Shown piece by piece: positions 23,269 to 31,585 of a DNA stretch of 64,000 nt. Each line of letters begins with the position of its first letter. The stretch's first letter is position 1. The stretch is from Streptomyces aquilus (GTDB lineage: Bacteria > Actinomycetota > Actinomycetes > Streptomycetales > Streptomycetaceae). The notes beneath the pieces were generated by a model that worked only from the letters and a program-made list of their open reading frames with translations, was not told the origin of the DNA and made no database searches. The position numbers were made by a program, and so were the translations under genes. The stretch covers positions 2,604,001 through 2,668,000 of the forward strand of contig NZ_CP034463.1 of NCBI RefSeq assembly GCF_003955715.1, given 5' to 3'.

Positions 23269-23512
23269 GGCTGCCTCCTTGTACGGCTCGACGTGAGCAT
23301 TACCGTCAGTGTCGGCCCATGCGCCGTACGCCGCATGTCGAGGCGCCCGTACGTGTCGAAGCGCAGGTCGTTCGCCTTCGTGAGAGGTGCCCCGGTCTCG
23401 TAGGCGTCGCAGGTGCGGCGTAACGTAGGACGTGTCCGGGCCCGGTTCTCGTGCCGGGAGCGGAGTGGGAACGGGCCGGGGAGAGTCCGATGCGGGCGGA
23501 TGGTGGAATGTG

Positions 23513-23908
23513 ATGCGGAAGCAGCATGCAGGCGGCGCCCAGGTGTTCCGGATCACCGGAGCCCGTGCGGGCCTCCAGGAGGACGTGCGCGGCCGGCAGC
23601 GGCGGTACGTGATCTCGATGGCGGTGCGCACGCTGTCGGTGATCCTCGCGGCCACCCTGTGGAACGTCGAACGGCACGTCGCGATCGTCGCGTTGGTGCT
23701 GGGGGCGCTGCTTCCCTACATCGCGGTGGTGATCGCGAACGCGGGGCGGGAGAACGCGCCGGGTCTGCCGTCCACCTTCGTGGCTGCTCCGCTGCGTCCG
23801 ATGATCTCTCCGCCGCGGGCCGACGCACCCTTCGCGGAACCCGTCCCGGAAGACGCCGCGAGCGGTCCGGCGGCGGGTGTGCGGAGCGAGCCTCACGAGC
23901 GGATGTGA
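23513..23908 (+). CDS. DUF3099-type membrane protein
   Basis: This protein of about 131 residues starts at the ATG at 23513, with GGTGGA upstream; a GTG three bases earlier is possible. The N-terminal VFRITGARAGLQEDVRGRQRRYVISMAVRTLSV block and the following spans (about 45-62 LSVILAATLWN, 70-92 ALVLGALLPYIAVVIAN) fit DUF3099 proteins, short actinobacterial two-span membrane proteins of unknown role. The C-terminus is acidic and proline-rich and probably cytosolic. Confidence 0.82.
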   Translation: MRKQHAGGAQVFRITGARAGLQEDVRGRQRRYVISMAVRTLSVILAATLWNVERHVAIVALVLGALLPYIAVVIANAGRENAPGLPSTFVAAPLRPMISPPRADAPFAEPVPEDAASGPAAGVRSEPHERM

Positions 23909-24055
23909 CGCTCGGCGGAGGGCCCGCAACCGGACGTCACCTCCGGACCAAGCTCAAGAAAAGCTCAGATCAATCATGTTGTTCCAGTGCCGGGCGGCGG
24001 GTTACCCGTGACATACTTCCTACGCGCTCCGCATCCCCCGTCGGAGCGACAGACC

Positions 24056-24091
24056 GACGCCGGGCAGCTCCCCCCGTGGCTGCTCGGCGTC
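24056..24091 (+). promoter_or_regulatory. Stem-loop in the leader of a small zinc-protein gene
   Basis: A 13-base stem GACGCCGGGCAGC / GCTGCTCGGCGTC (one G-U pair) with a 10-base loop lies 33 bases before the GTG at 24124. It could end transcription from the upstream gene or act as a leader element; the sequence cannot decide. Confidence 0.4.
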
Positions 24092-24123
24092 GCCTTGTTC
24101 AGCGCAGTTTGTGAGACGGACCA

Positions 24124-24345
24124 GTGAGTGAAGAGACCGCGCCGATCTGTTCGGCGAAGGGGTGCCGGGCCGACGCGGTGTGGGTGCTCGCGTGGAACAA
24201 CCCGAAGATCCACACGCCGGAGCGCAGGAAGACCTGGCTGGCGTGTGAGGAGCATCGGGAGCATCTGTCCCAGTTCCTCGGAGTGCGGGGGTTCTTGAAG
24301 GACGTGGTCCTTCTGAAGGAATGGGAAGCCCCCGAAGGCGCCTAG
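24124..24345 (+). CDS. Small putative zinc-binding protein
   Basis: This 73-residue protein starts at GTG 24124. Cysteines and histidines fall in a zinc-ribbon-like pattern: C9-x4-C14 at the start and C41-x2-H44-x2-H47 later (LACEEHREH). Conserved aromatic blocks are AVWVLAWNNPKIHTPERRKTW and FLGVRGFLKDVVLL. Homologues are sometimes mislabelled acetone carboxylase in actinobacteria, but nothing here supports an enzyme. Its TAG stop shares the palindrome CTAG with the stop of moaA on the other strand. Confidence 0.8.
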   Translation: MSEETAPICSAKGCRADAVWVLAWNNPKIHTPERRKTWLACEEHREHLSQFLGVRGFLKDVVLLKEWEAPEGA

Positions 24346-25331
24346 CCGCCGATCGCCGACATCGGTCGGTCCGGCTGGACGAACGTAGGGTCGTCCAGGC
24401 CCGCGCCCGCCTTCTTGCCCCACATCGCCGTCCGCCAGATGCTCGCTATCTCCTCGTCCGGGGCGCCCGAGCGCAGGGCCGCGCGGAGGTCCGTCTCCTC
24501 CTGGGCGAACAGGCAGGTGCGGATCTGGCCGTCGGCCGTGAGGCGGGTGCGGTCGCAAGCCGCGCAGAACGGGCGGGTGACCGAGGCGATGACACCCACC
24601 ACGTGCGGGCCGCCGTCGACGATCCAGCGCTCCGCCGGGGCCGAGCCGCGCTTCTCCGAGCCTTCCTCGGTGAGCTCGAAGCGGGTGCGCAGGGAGGTGA
24701 GGATGTCCCCTGCCGTGATCATGCCGTCGCGCTTCCAGCCGTGCTGGGCGTCCAGGGGCATCTGCTCGATGAAGCGCAGTTCGTAGTCGTGCTCGACGGC
24801 CCAGGCGAGGAGGTCGGGGGCCTCGTCCTCGTTGAGCCCCGGCATCAGGACCGAGTTGACCTTCACCGGGGTCAGGCCGGCCTCGCGGGCGGCGTACAGG
24901 CCCTCGATGACGTCCTTGTGGCGGTCCCGGCGGGTGAGGGTCTTGAAGACGTCCGGGCGGAGGGTGTCGAGGGAGACGTTGACCCGGTCCAGGCCCGCGG
25001 CCTTCAGGGCCGCCGCGGTGCGCTTGAGGCCGATGCCGTTGGTCGTCAGCGACATCTGGGGGCGGGGTGCGAGGGCCGCGACGCGCTCCACGATGCCGAC
25101 CAGGCCCGGGCGCAGCAGCGGCTCGCCGCCGGTGAAGCGGACCTCCTCGATACCGAGGGAGGTGACCGCGATGTCGATCAGGCGGACGATCTCGTCGTCC
25201 GTGAGGAGGTCGGGCTTGGCCAGCCACTGGAGGCCCTCTTCGGGCATGCAGTACGTACAGCGCAGATTGCACCGGTCGGTCAGTGACACGCGCAGGTCGG
25301 TGGCCTGCCGGCCGTAGGTGTCGATGAGCAC
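24342..25331 (-). CDS. moaA: GTP 3',8-cyclase MoaA (molybdenum cofactor)
   Basis: This 329-residue radical-SAM enzyme catalyses the first step of molybdopterin synthesis. The N-terminal cluster CxxxCxxC is C21, C25, C28 (DRCNLRCTYC). The C-terminal [4Fe-4S] cluster cysteines lie in FCAACDRTRLTADGQIRTCLF, and the essential C-terminal Gly-Gly is present (SAIGG). GTG 25331 with GAGGGGG upstream is the likely start; an in-frame ATG lies 48 bases earlier. No other moa gene is in the window. Confidence 0.96.
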   Translation of the reverse strand: MLIDTYGRQATDLRVSLTDRCNLRCTYCMPEEGLQWLAKPDLLTDDEIVRLIDIAVTSLGIEEVRFTGGEPLLRPGLVGIVERVAALAPRPQMSLTTNGIGLKRTAAALKAAGLDRVNVSLDTLRPDVFKTLTRRDRHKDVIEGLYAAREAGLTPVKVNSVLMPGLNEDEAPDLLAWAVEHDYELRFIEQMPLDAQHGWKRDGMITAGDILTSLRTRFELTEEGSEKRGSAPAERWIVDGGPHVVGVIASVTRPFCAACDRTRLTADGQIRTCLFAQEETDLRAALRSGAPDEEIASIWRTAMWGKKAGAGLDDPTFVQPDRPMSAIGG

Positions 25332-25450
25332 GTGGGCCCCCTCCCTCGTCGCGGAACACTGCGGATCATCGCGGATCATTCATTTTCCGTCACTTGCGAG
25401 CCTACGTGACCGCACTGACATCGACAGTGCCCGATCCCACGAGGTACGAC

Positions 25451-25484
25451 GCGGCCGCGTCGTAGGGAACTACGACGCGGCCGC
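25451..25484 (-). terminator. Terminator downstream of the acetate symporter
   Basis: A 14-bp stem GCGGCCGCGTCGTA / TACGACGCGGCCGC with loop GGGAAC lies 24 bases past the symporter stop. The left arm also sits in an 18-base palindrome (ACGACGCGGCCGCGTCGT), so alternative folds are possible. Confidence 0.85.
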
Positions 25485-25507
25485 TCGGAGGATCGCCCCA
25501 GGGGGAC

Positions 25508-27127
25508 TCAGTGGGCGCCGGTGCCGGTCAGGGACCGGACCTCCAGCTCCGCGTACTTGCCGGCGTCGGGCTCCTCCTTGGACAGGACGGTGCCCAGGAA
25601 GCCCATGAGGAAGCCGAACGGGATGGAGATGATGCCCGGGTTCTTCAGCGGGAAGTAGGCGAAGTCGACGTCCGGGAACATCGCCTTCGGGTCGCCGGAG
25701 ACCACCGGGGAGAACAGCACCAGGCCGGTGGCGACGATCAGACCGCCGTAGATCGACCACAGGGCGCCCTGGGTGGTGAACCGCTTCCAGAACAGGCTGT
25801 AGAGGATCGTCGGCAGGTTGGCGGACGCGGCGACCGCGAACGCCAGCGCGACCAGGCCGGCCACGTTGAGGTCGCGGGCGAGGGCGCCCAGGCCGATGGA
25901 GACGATGCCGATGAAGACGGTCGCCCAGCGGGCCGCGCGGACCTCTTCCTTGCCGGACGCCTTGCCCTTGCGGATGACGTTGGCGTAGATGTCGTGCGCG
26001 AACGAGGACGAGGAGGCGAGGGTCAGACCCGCCACCACCGCGAGGATCGTCGCGAAGGCCACCGCGGAGATCGTGGCCAGCAGGATCGCGCCCCACGCCG
26101 AGTCGACGCCGCCCAGATGGAGCGCGAGGAGTGGCGCCGCCGTGTTGCCGGACGGGTTGGACTCGATGATCTCGTCCTGCGAGATCAGGGCCGCGGCGCC
26201 GAAGCCGAGGGCGATGGTCATCAGGTAGAAGCCGCCGATGATGCCGATGGCCCAGTTCACGGACTTCCGGGCGGCCTTGGCGTTGGGCACCGTGTAGAAG
26301 CGGATCAGGATGTGCGGCAGGCCGGCGGTGCCGAGGACCAGGGCGATGCCGAGCGAGATGAAGTCCAGCTTGGAGGTGCCGGTCGCGCCGTACTGGAGGC
26401 CGGGCTCCAGGAAGGCGGTGCCCTTGCCGCTGTTCTCGGCGGCCTTGCCGAGCAGGTCGGAGATGTTGAAGTCGAACTTCAGCAGCACCAGGAACGTGAT
26501 CAGAATGGTGCCGCTGATCAGCAGCACCGCCTTGACCATCTGGACCCAGGTGGTGCCCTTCATGCCGCCGATGGAGACGTACACGATCATCAGGAGGCCG
26601 ACGAGGGCGACGATGCCGATCTTGCCCGCGTCGGAGGTGATGCCGAGCAGCAGCGAGACGAGGACGCCGGCGCCGGCCATCTGCGCGAGCAGGTAGAAGA
26701 TCGAGACGACGATCGTGGAGGTGCCGGCCGCGGTGCGGACCGGGCGCTGGCGCATGCGGTACGCCAGGACGTCGCCCATCGTGTAGCGGCCGGAGTTCCT
26801 GAGCGGTTCGGCGACCAGCAGCAGGGCGACGAGCCAGGCGACCAGGAAGCCGATGGAGTACAGGAAGCCGTCGTAGCCGAACAGCGCGATGGCGCCGGCG
26901 ATGCCGAGGAAGGACGCGGCCGACATGTAGTCGCCGGAGACCGCGAGGCCGTTCTGGAAGGCGCTGAACTGGCGGCCGCCGGCGTAGAAGTCGGCGGCGT
27001 CCTTGGTCTGGCGGCCCGCCCAGACGGTGATGACGAGGGTCGCGAGGACGAAGACGGCGAACAGGCTGATGATCAGCGGCCGGTGCTCGCTGGCCTCGCC
27101 TGCGGCCAGGGTGATCGCGGGGCTCAT
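25508..27127 (-). CDS. Sodium:solute symporter, cation/acetate type (ActP-like)
   Basis: This 539-residue membrane protein of the sodium:solute symporter family has about 13 spans. Motifs include GRQTKDAADFYAGGRQFSAFQNGLAVSGDYMSAASFLG near residue 45, the conserved SxSFxG-type core, YVSIGGMKGTTWVQMVKAVLL and GTAGLPHILIRFYTVPNAKAAR, all typical of ActP/MctC-type acetate, propionate or pyruvate uptake. It starts at the ATG at 27127, overlapping the stop of the DUF485 gene by four bases. DUF485-ActP is the standard gene pair. A terminator follows at 25451-25484. Confidence 0.93.
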   Translation of the reverse strand: MSPAITLAAGEASEHRPLIISLFAVFVLATLVITVWAGRQTKDAADFYAGGRQFSAFQNGLAVSGDYMSAASFLGIAGAIALFGYDGFLYSIGFLVAWLVALLLVAEPLRNSGRYTMGDVLAYRMRQRPVRTAAGTSTIVVSIFYLLAQMAGAGVLVSLLLGITSDAGKIGIVALVGLLMIVYVSIGGMKGTTWVQMVKAVLLISGTILITFLVLLKFDFNISDLLGKAAENSGKGTAFLEPGLQYGATGTSKLDFISLGIALVLGTAGLPHILIRFYTVPNAKAARKSVNWAIGIIGGFYLMTIALGFGAAALISQDEIIESNPSGNTAAPLLALHLGGVDSAWGAILLATISAVAFATILAVVAGLTLASSSSFAHDIYANVIRKGKASGKEEVRAARWATVFIGIVSIGLGALARDLNVAGLVALAFAVAASANLPTILYSLFWKRFTTQGALWSIYGGLIVATGLVLFSPVVSGDPKAMFPDVDFAYFPLKNPGIISIPFGFLMGFLGTVLSKEEPDAGKYAELEVRSLTGTGAH

Positions 27128-27480
27128 GCGCCGCCCTCCATCCGGGACTTGATCGCCTCGGCCTTGGGGTCGAGCTTCGCGGCGGCGTGCCGCGAGTACC
27201 ACCAGGCGATGAGGAACGTGGTGATGAACTGGGCGAGGCCGAACACGAAGGCGACGTTGATGTTGCCGAACAGCTTGGTGCCCATGAAGTCGCCCGCGAA
27301 GTTCGACAGCAGGACGTACAGCAGGTACCAGGCGATGAAGCCGACGGTCAGGGGGAAGGCGAAGTTGCGGTAGGAGCGGCGCAGTTCACCGAACTCCGCG
27401 CTCTGCTGCACCGCGGTGAACTCCTCGGTGCTGGGGAGTTTGTGTTGCTCTGTCGAGGGGGGCGGTGCGTCGGTAGCCAC
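27124..27480 (-). CDS. DUF485 membrane protein, symporter partner
   Basis: This protein of about 118 residues starts at GTG 27480, chosen because GAGGAG lies seven bases upstream; an in-frame ATG at 27564 would give 146 residues but lacks a clear ribosome binding site. The DUF485 core includes FGELRRSYRNFAFPLTVGFIAWYLLYVLLSNFA and a second span NVAFVFGLAQFITTFLIAWWYSR. Proteins of this family (YjcH in E. coli) are encoded with acetate symporters and probably help their assembly or function. Four-base overlap with the symporter gene. Confidence 0.9.
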   Translation of the reverse strand: MATDAPPPSTEQHKLPSTEEFTAVQQSAEFGELRRSYRNFAFPLTVGFIAWYLLYVLLSNFAGDFMGTKLFGNINVAFVFGLAQFITTFLIAWWYSRHAAAKLDPKAEAIKSRMEGGA

Positions 27481-27807
27481 GGAGTCTCCTCGCGTTGCGG
27501 GCGCTGTTGCCACGGCGGACGGGGGCTGTTCGGGGGTGGGGGACGGGTTCGGTACGACGGACATGGGCGGCTCTGTTCCTCGCGGTTCGTCAGGGGGCTC
27601 GATCGTCCTCGTGCTCCCTGCCCAAGGTCACGGCGGCACGCGAGGACCGGTTCAACTGGGTTTGCTTCTTCTTGAAGTCATCTCGGGAAGGTCATTGCTG
27701 GCCAGTGACTGCGAGAGATAACTTCGGGCCTGCACCACCCGTCATGTACCTGCCCGAGCACCACCTGTGTCTCGGGCGGTTTCGTTTCCGGATGATGTGG
27801 AGACCCC
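27481..27807. promoter_or_regulatory. Divergent promoter region with leader stem-loop
   Basis: This 327-base stretch separates the DUF485 gene (-) from the first subtilisin gene (+). If translation of the former starts at the upstream ATG, 84 bases of it are coding. Near the subtilisin gene, a stem GCCCGAG (27752-27758) / CTCGGGC (27771-27777) is followed by GGTTTCGTTT, about 30 bases before the ATG. This looks like a weak terminator in a leader and so a possible attenuator. I see no other clear motif. Confidence 0.45.
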
Positions 27808-29337
27808 ATGTCCCGTCTGCGTTCCAGACGTCGGCTCGCCCTTGCCGTACCCGTCGTGCTCTCGCTGACCGCCTCGCTCGGCTTCCTGCCGGCGGCCGCG
27901 TCGGCCGCCCCCTACGCGGAGCCCACCGCGCAGACAGCGGACGCACCGAACCTGTCGTACGTCGTCAACACCAAGGTGGACCGTTACACGATCGCGTCGG
28001 TCAAGAAGGCGATCGCGGCGGCCGGCGGCACGGTCGTCATCACGTACGACAAGATCGGCGTGATCGTCGTCCACTCCGCCAACCCCGACTTCGGGCCCCA
28101 GATACGCAAGGTCCGCGGCGTGCAGTCGGCGGGCGCGACCCGCACCTCGGCGCTGACTCCGGCCGGCACCACGGACGAGGGCGCGGTGCAGCCGCTCACC
28201 AAGGAGCAGGCCGAGAAGGTCGAGAAGGCCTCGGCCGCCGAGGCCGGGAGCGAGCCTCTCGAGGCCGACCAGTGGGACCTGCGGGCGATCGGCGCCGACA
28301 AGGCCGCGCAGATCAACCCGGGCAGCAAGAAGGTCACCGTCGCCGTGATCGACACCGGCGTCGACGACACCCACCCGGACATCGCCCCGAACTTCTCCGC
28401 GTCCCAGTCCGCCAACTGCGACGGCGGTGTCCCCGACACCACCGAGGGCGCCTGGCGGCCGTACACCGCGGACGACTACCACGGCACCCACGTGGCCGGT
28501 GAGATCGCCGCCGCCCGCAACGGCATCGGTGTCGCCGGTGTCGCGCCCGGTGTGAAGGTCGCGGCCATCAATGTGACCGACCCGAGCAACGGTCTCTTCT
28601 ACCCGGAGAGCGTCGTCTGCGCGTTCGTGTTCGCCGCCGACCACGGCGTGGAGATCACGAACAATAGCTACTACGTTGATCCATGGCTGTACAACTGCCT
28701 TGACGACCCCGACCAGCGGGCCATTGTTGATTCGGTCAACAGAGCGTCCCTCTACGCTCAACACAAGGGCACGCTCAACCTGGCGTCGGCGGGCAACTCC
28801 AACGACGACCTCGACTCCGACGCCCTCGTCGACGACTCCAGCCCCGACGACTCCACGCCGGTCACCCGCACCGTCGACCCGCACGAGTGCTTCGACGTGC
28901 CGACCATGCTGCCGGGTGTCGTCACGGTCAGCGCGACGGGCGTCAACAACCTCAAGTCGTACTACTCGTCGTACGGTTACGGCGTCGTCGACATCGCGGC
29001 CCCGGGCGGCGACCGGCTCTACCAGATCCCGGACACCCCGTCGAAGAACGGCCGCATCCTGTCGACGCTGCCGAACAACTCGTACGGATTCCTCCAGGGC
29101 ACCTCGATGGCGTCCCCGCACGCCGCGGGTGTCGCCGCGCTGCTGAAGTCGACGCATCCGTGGGCGACTCCGGCGCAGCTCCAGGCGCTGATGAAGGCGC
29201 AGGCCGACAACCCGGGCTGCCCCGCCTCCTACGACCAGGACGGCGACGGCACGCAGGACGCGACCTGCGTGGGCGGCAAGCGGGTCAACGGGTTCTACGG
29301 CTTCGGCATCGTGAACGCGCTGCGCGCGGTCAAGTAA
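27808..29337 (+). CDS. Secreted subtilisin-like serine protease (S8), copy 1
   Basis: This 509-residue exported protease has a twin-arginine-containing signal peptide (about 1-33, RSRRRLALAVPVVLSLTASLGFLPAAASA). An I9-type propeptide (about 50-150, LSYVVNTKVDRYTIASVKKAIAAAGG) precedes the S8 domain. The catalytic triad is D182 (VIDTGVDDTHPD), H225 (YHGTHVAGE) and S433 (GTSMASPHAAG); the oxyanion asparagine is in TNNSYY. A DPDQ/DQDGDG element near the end may bind calcium. Codons for about residues 285-320 (28660-28766) are unusually AT-rich for this genome. A close paralogue follows directly downstream. Confidence 0.95.
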   Translation: MSRLRSRRRLALAVPVVLSLTASLGFLPAAASAAPYAEPTAQTADAPNLSYVVNTKVDRYTIASVKKAIAAAGGTVVITYDKIGVIVVHSANPDFGPQIRKVRGVQSAGATRTSALTPAGTTDEGAVQPLTKEQAEKVEKASAAEAGSEPLEADQWDLRAIGADKAAQINPGSKKVTVAVIDTGVDDTHPDIAPNFSASQSANCDGGVPDTTEGAWRPYTADDYHGTHVAGEIAAARNGIGVAGVAPGVKVAAINVTDPSNGLFYPESVVCAFVFAADHGVEITNNSYYVDPWLYNCLDDPDQRAIVDSVNRASLYAQHKGTLNLASAGNSNDDLDSDALVDDSSPDDSTPVTRTVDPHECFDVPTMLPGVVTVSATGVNNLKSYYSSYGYGVVDIAAPGGDRLYQIPDTPSKNGRILSTLPNNSYGFLQGTSMASPHAAGVAALLKSTHPWATPAQLQALMKAQADNPGCPASYDQDGDGTQDATCVGGKRVNGFYGFGIVNALRAVK

Positions 29338-29357
29338 CCGCGGCCGGGCAGCCCCGT

Positions 29358-29400
29358 ACAGCACCCGCACGGTCCGCAGCACAGCACCCGCACGGTCCGC
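29358..29400 (+). repeat. 20-base direct repeat between the two protease genes
   Basis: ACAGCACCCGCACGGTCCGC occurs at 29358-29377 and again at 29381-29400, a 23-base period. It lies 20 bases after the first protease stop and just ahead of the second gene, so it could hold a binding site or be a slippage product. Confidence 0.85.
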
Positions 29401-29438
29401 TCGTACCGCTGGTACCGCGAACGAACTGGAGATCCTGA

Positions 29439-30950
29439 ATGACAGCGCCTCACCCGCGCTTCCGCCGTGTGATGGCCGTCCCGGTCGGGATGGCCATGGC
29501 GACGGCTCTCGCGTTCCTGCCGAACGTCACGGCGTCGGCGGCGGAGGAGTCCCCGGCCGCCGAGGCGACAGCGCTCAGCTATGTCGTCAACGTCAGCCCC
29601 GGGCACGGGCCTTCGAAGCACGTGAAGAAGGCGATAGCCGACGCCGGCGGCACGATCCTGACGTCGTACGACCAGATAGGCGTCGTCGTCGTCCACTCGG
29701 CGAACCCCGACTTCGCGAAGATCCTGCGCACCGTGCCCGGGGTCCAGTCGGCCGGCAACACGCGCAACGCGCCGCTGCCCGCCCAGTCGACGACCGACGT
29801 GGGCACCCCGAAGATGCTCGACGCCGAGGACCTCGCGGCCGTCCAGGCCGCCGAGGGGCAGGACCCGCTGGAGCCGTTGCAGTGGGACCTGCCCGCCATC
29901 AAGGCGGACAAGGCGCACGAGAAGTCGCTCGGCAGCAGCAAGGTGACGGTCGCCGTGATCGACACCGGCGTCGACGACACCCACCCGGACATCGCGCCGA
30001 ACTTCGACCGGTCCGCGTCGGTCAACTGCGTGACGGGCAAGCCCGACACGACCGACGGGGCGTGGCGGCCGACCACGGGCGAGAGCCCGCACGGCACGCA
30101 CGTCGCCGGTGAGATAGCGGCCGCCAAGAACGGCGTGGGCATGACGGGTGTCGCGCCCGGCGTGAAGGTGTCCGGCATCAAGGTGTCCACGACGGCCGGC
30201 TACTTCTACACGGAGGCCGTGGTCTGCGGCTTCGTGTGGGCGGCCGAGCACGGCGTCGACGTCACGAACAACAGCTATTACACCGACCCGTGGTACTTCA
30301 ACTGCAAGAACGACCCGGACCAGAAGGCGCTCGTCGACGCCGTCTCGCGGGCCTCGCGGTACGCGGAGAAGAAGGGCGCCGTCAACGTCGCGGCGGCCGG
30401 CAACGAGAACTACGACCTCGCCGCCGACGAGATCACCGACCCGGTCTCCCCCAACGACGCCACGCCCTCGGACCGGGTCATCGACCCCTCCGAGTGCTAC
30501 GACATCCCGACCCAGCTGCCGGGTGTCGTGACGGTCGCGGCGACCGGCGCGAAGGGCGTCAAGTCGTCCTTCTCCAACCACGGTCTGGGCGTCATCGACA
30601 TCGCCGCTCCGGGCGGCGACTCGACCCGCTTCCAGACCCCCGCCCCGCCGGCCACCAGCGGCCTGATCCTGGGCACGCTGCCGGGCGGCGGCTGGGGCTA
30701 CATGGCCGGTACGTCGATGGCCACGCCGCATGTCGCGGGCGTGGCGGCGCTCATCAAGTCGACGCACCCGAAGGCCCCTCCGGCCCTGGTGAAGGCCCTG
30801 CTGTACGCGGAGGCCGACGCCACGCCGTGCACCGACCCGTACGACATCGACGGCGACGGCAAGGTCGACGCGGTGTGCGAGGGGCCGAAGAACTACAACG
30901 GCTTCTACGGCTGGGGTACGGCTGACGCACTGGACGCGGTCACCAAGTAA
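29439..30950 (+). CDS. Secreted subtilisin-like serine protease (S8), copy 2
   Basis: This 503-residue tandem paralogue of the preceding protease has a signal peptide (about 1-34, RRVMAVPVGMAMATALAFLPNVTASA). The I9-type propeptide contains LSYVVNVSPGHGPSKHVKKAIADAGG. The S8 domain has D175, H218 and S426 (GTSMATPHVAG), and its active-site blocks are nearly identical to those of copy 1. Its codons are uniformly GC-rich, unlike the AT-rich patch in copy 1. The propeptide binds and inhibits the catalytic domain until secretion. The two genes are 101 bases apart on one strand, so co-transcription is possible. A terminator follows. Confidence 0.95.
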   Translation: MTAPHPRFRRVMAVPVGMAMATALAFLPNVTASAAEESPAAEATALSYVVNVSPGHGPSKHVKKAIADAGGTILTSYDQIGVVVVHSANPDFAKILRTVPGVQSAGNTRNAPLPAQSTTDVGTPKMLDAEDLAAVQAAEGQDPLEPLQWDLPAIKADKAHEKSLGSSKVTVAVIDTGVDDTHPDIAPNFDRSASVNCVTGKPDTTDGAWRPTTGESPHGTHVAGEIAAAKNGVGMTGVAPGVKVSGIKVSTTAGYFYTEAVVCGFVWAAEHGVDVTNNSYYTDPWYFNCKNDPDQKALVDAVSRASRYAEKKGAVNVAAAGNENYDLAADEITDPVSPNDATPSDRVIDPSECYDIPTQLPGVVTVAATGAKGVKSSFSNHGLGVIDIAAPGGDSTRFQTPAPPATSGLILGTLPGGGWGYMAGTSMATPHVAGVAALIKSTHPKAPPALVKALLYAEADATPCTDPYDIDGDGKVDAVCEGPKNYNGFYGWGTADALDAVTK

Positions 30951-30965
30951 GGGCACGCGTGCGTG

Positions 30966-30996
30966 AAGGGGTCGGGGACCGGGTCCCCGGCCCCTT
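30966..30996 (+). terminator. Terminator after the protease pair
   Basis: A stem AAGGGGTCGGGGA / TCCCCGGCCCCTT (one G-U pair) is followed by T and G residues, 15 bases after the stop at 30950. Confidence 0.8.
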
Positions 30997-31021
30997 TGCG
31001 TGTGGGGGATGATCTACGGCC

Positions 31022-31543
31022 ATGGATGTGTACGAAGATCCCGCGACGTGGGCGCCTGAACGGTCCAGGTCCAAGGGGCAGTTGACAGCCCGATTCGTTC
31101 TCACGGTCCTGTACACCCCTGTGCAGATCGTGCTGTGGCTCGCGGCCCTGGCGGCCTTCCTGGTCGTCGGGCTGGTCACGGAGATCATCACCGTGCTCAG
31201 CACCTCGTACGAACAGGGCTTGTTCAAGGCCATGGACCGGGTGCTGGACCCGCTGGCGAAATGGCCCTCCTGGTGCGTGAGTTGGCCGGAGCTGCGACAT
31301 GAGGGCGACACCGCCTACTACAGGGCGCGGGTGGAGAAAAGGGTCGGTCGCTGGACCAAGCGAGCCTCTGTCCCGCGCAAGCCCGGTAAGCCGCGGCCTC
31401 CGGTCGAGTGCGCGATACCGGTGCGCGACTACCGCGGCGTCGGCGGCTGGTACGTCGCCCAGGTCGCCCTCGCTCAGGGCTGGGAGCTGCGGCCCAGCGA
31501 CGTGCGCAAGGAGGTGCGGCTCTGGTGGTCCGCCGCGTCATGA
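31022..31543 (+). CDS. Hypothetical membrane protein
   Basis: This 173-residue protein is not recognised. One long hydrophobic stretch (about 24-58, FVLTVLYTPVQIVLWLAALAAFLVVGLVTEIITVL) can form one or two membrane spans. The rest is a basic soluble domain with many Trp and Arg residues (KWPSWCVSWPEL, VGRWTKRASVPRKPGKPRPP, GGWYVAQVALAQGWEL). The last 40 residues resemble a small folded domain with alternating hydrophobic and polar residues. The ribosome binding site is weak. Codon use supports a real gene. Confidence 0.72.
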   Translation: MDVYEDPATWAPERSRSKGQLTARFVLTVLYTPVQIVLWLAALAAFLVVGLVTEIITVLSTSYEQGLFKAMDRVLDPLAKWPSWCVSWPELRHEGDTAYYRARVEKRVGRWTKRASVPRKPGKPRPPVECAIPVRDYRGVGGWYVAQVALAQGWELRPSDVRKEVRLWWSAAS

Positions 31544-31555
31544 GTTGATCACAGG

Positions 31556-31568
31556 TTGATTGAATCAA
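31556..31568. promoter_or_regulatory. 13-base palindrome before the CoA-transferase gene
   Basis: TTGATT-G-AATCAA is a perfect AT-rich inverted repeat 17 bases ahead of the ATG at 31586, in a region of about 75% GC. It may be an operator overlapping the promoter or 5' end of the transcript. No regulator gene is adjacent. Confidence 0.45.
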
Positions 31569-31585
31569 TACTGCATAGTGAAGTC

